DNA of 64,000 bases from Magnetococcales bacterium (GTDB lineage: Bacteria > Pseudomonadota > Magnetococcia > Magnetococcales > JADFZT01): NCBI GenBank assembly GCA_015232395.1, contig JADFZT010000011.1, positions 1 through 64,000 on the forward strand, given 5' to 3'. The position numbers and the translations under genes are program-made. Shown piece by piece: positions 62,461-64,000 of the stretch (position 1 is its first letter; each line of letters starts with the position of its first letter). Under the pieces are notes generated by a model. The model saw only the letters and a program-made list of their open reading frames with translations, did no database searches and was not told the DNA's origin.

Positions 62461-63987
62461 ATGATGTCGTCCAAACAGCTTTCATTTGAACAACTGGCTG
62501 AAAAAGCCCGGCAGCTGCGTAAGCAGGGTAAGCAGGTGGTGCTTTGCCATGGGGCGTTCGATTTGCTCCATCCGGGCCATATCCGGCATTTGGCTCGGGC
62601 GCGCAAGGAGGGGGATATTCTTTTGGTCACCCTCACCGGGGATCGTTTTATCAACAAGGGTCCCAGCCGTCCGGTTTTTCAGGAAAGCCTGCGGGCGGAG
62701 AGCATTGCAGCCTTGGCCAGTGTGGATCATGTGGCGATTCATCATGATGCCACGGCGGTTTCCGCCATCCAGGGAATCAAGCCTCATGTTTACGTCAAGG
62801 GGAGTGATTATCAGGATCCGGAGCAGGATATTACCGGCAACATCATGTTGGAAAAAAATGCGGTGGAGGCTGTTGGGGGTCGGATTTTTTTTACTGACGA
62901 AATTCAATTCAGCTCTTCCAGTCTTATCAACGAGCATTTCGATGTTTTTTCGCCTTTGGCCCGGCGTTATCTGGCTGGGTTTCGCCAAAAGCATGATGCC
63001 ACCAGTATTATTGAGCAGGTGCAACGTTTGAGTTCCCTCAAGGTGTTGGTGGTGGGGGAGGCGATTGTCGATGAATATTGTTGGGCTACGCCTATGGGGC
63101 AGACTGGCAAGAGCGGTCATATTTTATCGGCCAAGTTTGATTCCATCGAGCAGTTTGCTGGGGGTGCGTTGGCCATTGCCAACCATTTGGCCGGGTTTGC
63201 TGGTGAGGTGACTCTTTTGACTGGTCTTGGTCGTGGGGGGCGTCACGAGCCATTCATTCGTTCCAAGTTGGATCCCAAAATTATCACGCATTTTCATTAT
63301 TTTGAGGATGCTCCGACTTTGGTCAAGCGTCGTTTTGTTGATCCTTTCATGAACAAGTTGTTTGAGGTTTATTATTACGACGAAGATCCCATGACGCCTG
63401 AGGTGGAGAGTCCCATACGTCAGTGGATTCGTGCTCATGCGGCTGAGTATGATTTGGTATTGGTGCCTGATTATGGCAATGGGTTTATTTCTGTGGATAT
63501 GGCCAGGGATTTGAGTGAGACGGCGAGGTTTTTGGCTGTTAACACTCAGATCAACAGTGGCAATCGGGGTTATCATGTTATTACGCGTTATCCCAGGGTT
63601 GATTTTACGGCTTTGAATGAGCCTGAGGTGCGTTTGGCGGCTCATAATCGTCAGGATTCGGTGGAAAAGGTGGGTGCGGCTTTGGCGGCGCGGGTTGGGG
63701 CTAAAAATCTGGCGGTGACTTTGGGTATGGATGGGGCGTTATTTTTGGAGCAGGAGAGTGAGCGGATTCATCATGTTCCTGCGCTTTCCACCAAGGTGGT
63801 GGATCGTATTGGTGCGGGGGATGCTTTTTTATGTTTGGCGGGTTTGGCTTTGGCTGGTGGGCTTGAGCCTGAGGTTGCGGCTTTTTTGGGTTCTTCTGCC
63901 GCTGCTTTGGATGTTCAGATTGTTTGCAATCGGGAGCCGGTATTGCCGGTCAATTTATTTAAGTATATCAATACTCTTCTCAAGTAA
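62461..63987 (+). CDS. HldE-like cytidylyltransferase-kinase with swapped domain order
   Basis: 508 residues (ATG 62461, with a second ATG next to it). An N-terminal nucleotidyltransferase (about 25-160: CHGAFDLLHPGHIRHLARARK, VKGSDYQDPEQDITG) is followed by a PfkB-type kinase (about 190-508: LVVGEAIVDEYCW, AGGALAIANHLAGF, VDRIGAGDAFLCLAG with the catalytic Asp). E. coli HldE has the kinase first and the nucleotidyltransferase second. Here the order is reversed. It probably makes an ADP- or CDP-activated heptose or related sugar. The codons become T-richer toward the 3' end. Confidence 0.85.
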   Translation: MMSSKQLSFEQLAEKARQLRKQGKQVVLCHGAFDLLHPGHIRHLARARKEGDILLVTLTGDRFINKGPSRPVFQESLRAESIAALASVDHVAIHHDATAVSAIQGIKPHVYVKGSDYQDPEQDITGNIMLEKNAVEAVGGRIFFTDEIQFSSSSLINEHFDVFSPLARRYLAGFRQKHDATSIIEQVQRLSSLKVLVVGEAIVDEYCWATPMGQTGKSGHILSAKFDSIEQFAGGALAIANHLAGFAGEVTLLTGLGRGGRHEPFIRSKLDPKIITHFHYFEDAPTLVKRRFVDPFMNKLFEVYYYDEDPMTPEVESPIRQWIRAHAAEYDLVLVPDYGNGFISVDMARDLSETARFLAVNTQINSGNRGYHVITRYPRVDFTALNEPEVRLAAHNRQDSVEKVGAALAARVGAKNLAVTLGMDGALFLEQESERIHHVPALSTKVVDRIGAGDAFLCLAGLALAGGLEPEVAAFLGSSAAALDVQIVCNREPVLPVNLFKYINTLLK

Positions 63988-64000
63988 GGCTTTTGATTTT

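Overview
This 64 kb window is G+C-rich bacterial chromosomal DNA of proteobacterial type. I see no tRNA or rRNA gene. A CtaA/COX15 heme A synthase without the Cys pair (the alphaproteobacterial/mitochondrial form), a long FadE, two REC-PAS-PAS-GGDEF-EAL proteins, a SapC-family protein and nonulosonic-acid genes suggest an environmental, free-living alphaproteobacterium-like organism. A magnetotactic coccus relative (Magnetococcia) would fit, but nothing here proves it.

Layout. 0-3.1 kb: a broken STAS-domain gene, a divergent heme-copper-oxidase-like membrane protein, and ctaA. 3.1-3.5 kb: tandem and hairpin repeats, which recur inverted at 22.9-23.3 kb. 3.5-15.3 kb: a secreted thioredoxin-fold/glycosidase-fold protein (DUF255), a PH-like protein, a BatB/BatC fusion with BatD, mutY, a patatin phospholipase, thpR and a parvulin isomerase. 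15.4-19.5 kb: a SapC protein, then a surface-sugar set of a degenerate half-length NeuC homologue, a NeuB-type synthase and an N-acetyl sugar amidotransferase, closed by a good terminator. 19.7-22.1 kb: a three-gene coiled-coil/roadblock-like/BON-like membrane set on the minus strand.

22.2-38.4 kb is an almost unbroken minus-strand run. Read in transcription order it holds hicA-hicB, an APH-type kinase, a two-subunit transketolase, a radical SAM/SPASM enzyme, a sulfotransferase-like protein, a TPR-CgeB glycosyltransferase, a B12-binding radical SAM enzyme, two methyltransferases, a second radical SAM/SPASM enzyme and a TylF-like O-methyltransferase. An RfbD-like reductase and another methyltransferase follow. 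Many junctions overlap by 4 bases or are under 10 bases, so this looks like one pathway for building and decorating an unusual surface glycan. It is the best candidate in the window for an undescribed system.

38.4-45.2 kb is signalling and accessory DNA: a GGDEF-EAL protein with a possible Fur site upstream, a bestrophin-like membrane protein, a PilZ protein, three REP elements at a 58-bp period, a double-FHA protein, a Fic protein beside a perfect 25-bp-arm palindrome, and an AT-richer gene-free stretch. 46.1-54.9 kb is a translationally coupled beta-oxidation operon (YiiX-like hydrolase, fadE, thiolase, fadJ-like, fadD). 54.9-60.8 kb has a PepSY membrane protein, a histidine kinase and a second GGDEF-EAL protein. 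A 240-bp MITE-like element follows (the other copy is at 24.3 kb). The window ends with a sugar-nucleotide epimerase and a domain-swapped HldE-like cytidylyltransferase/kinase.
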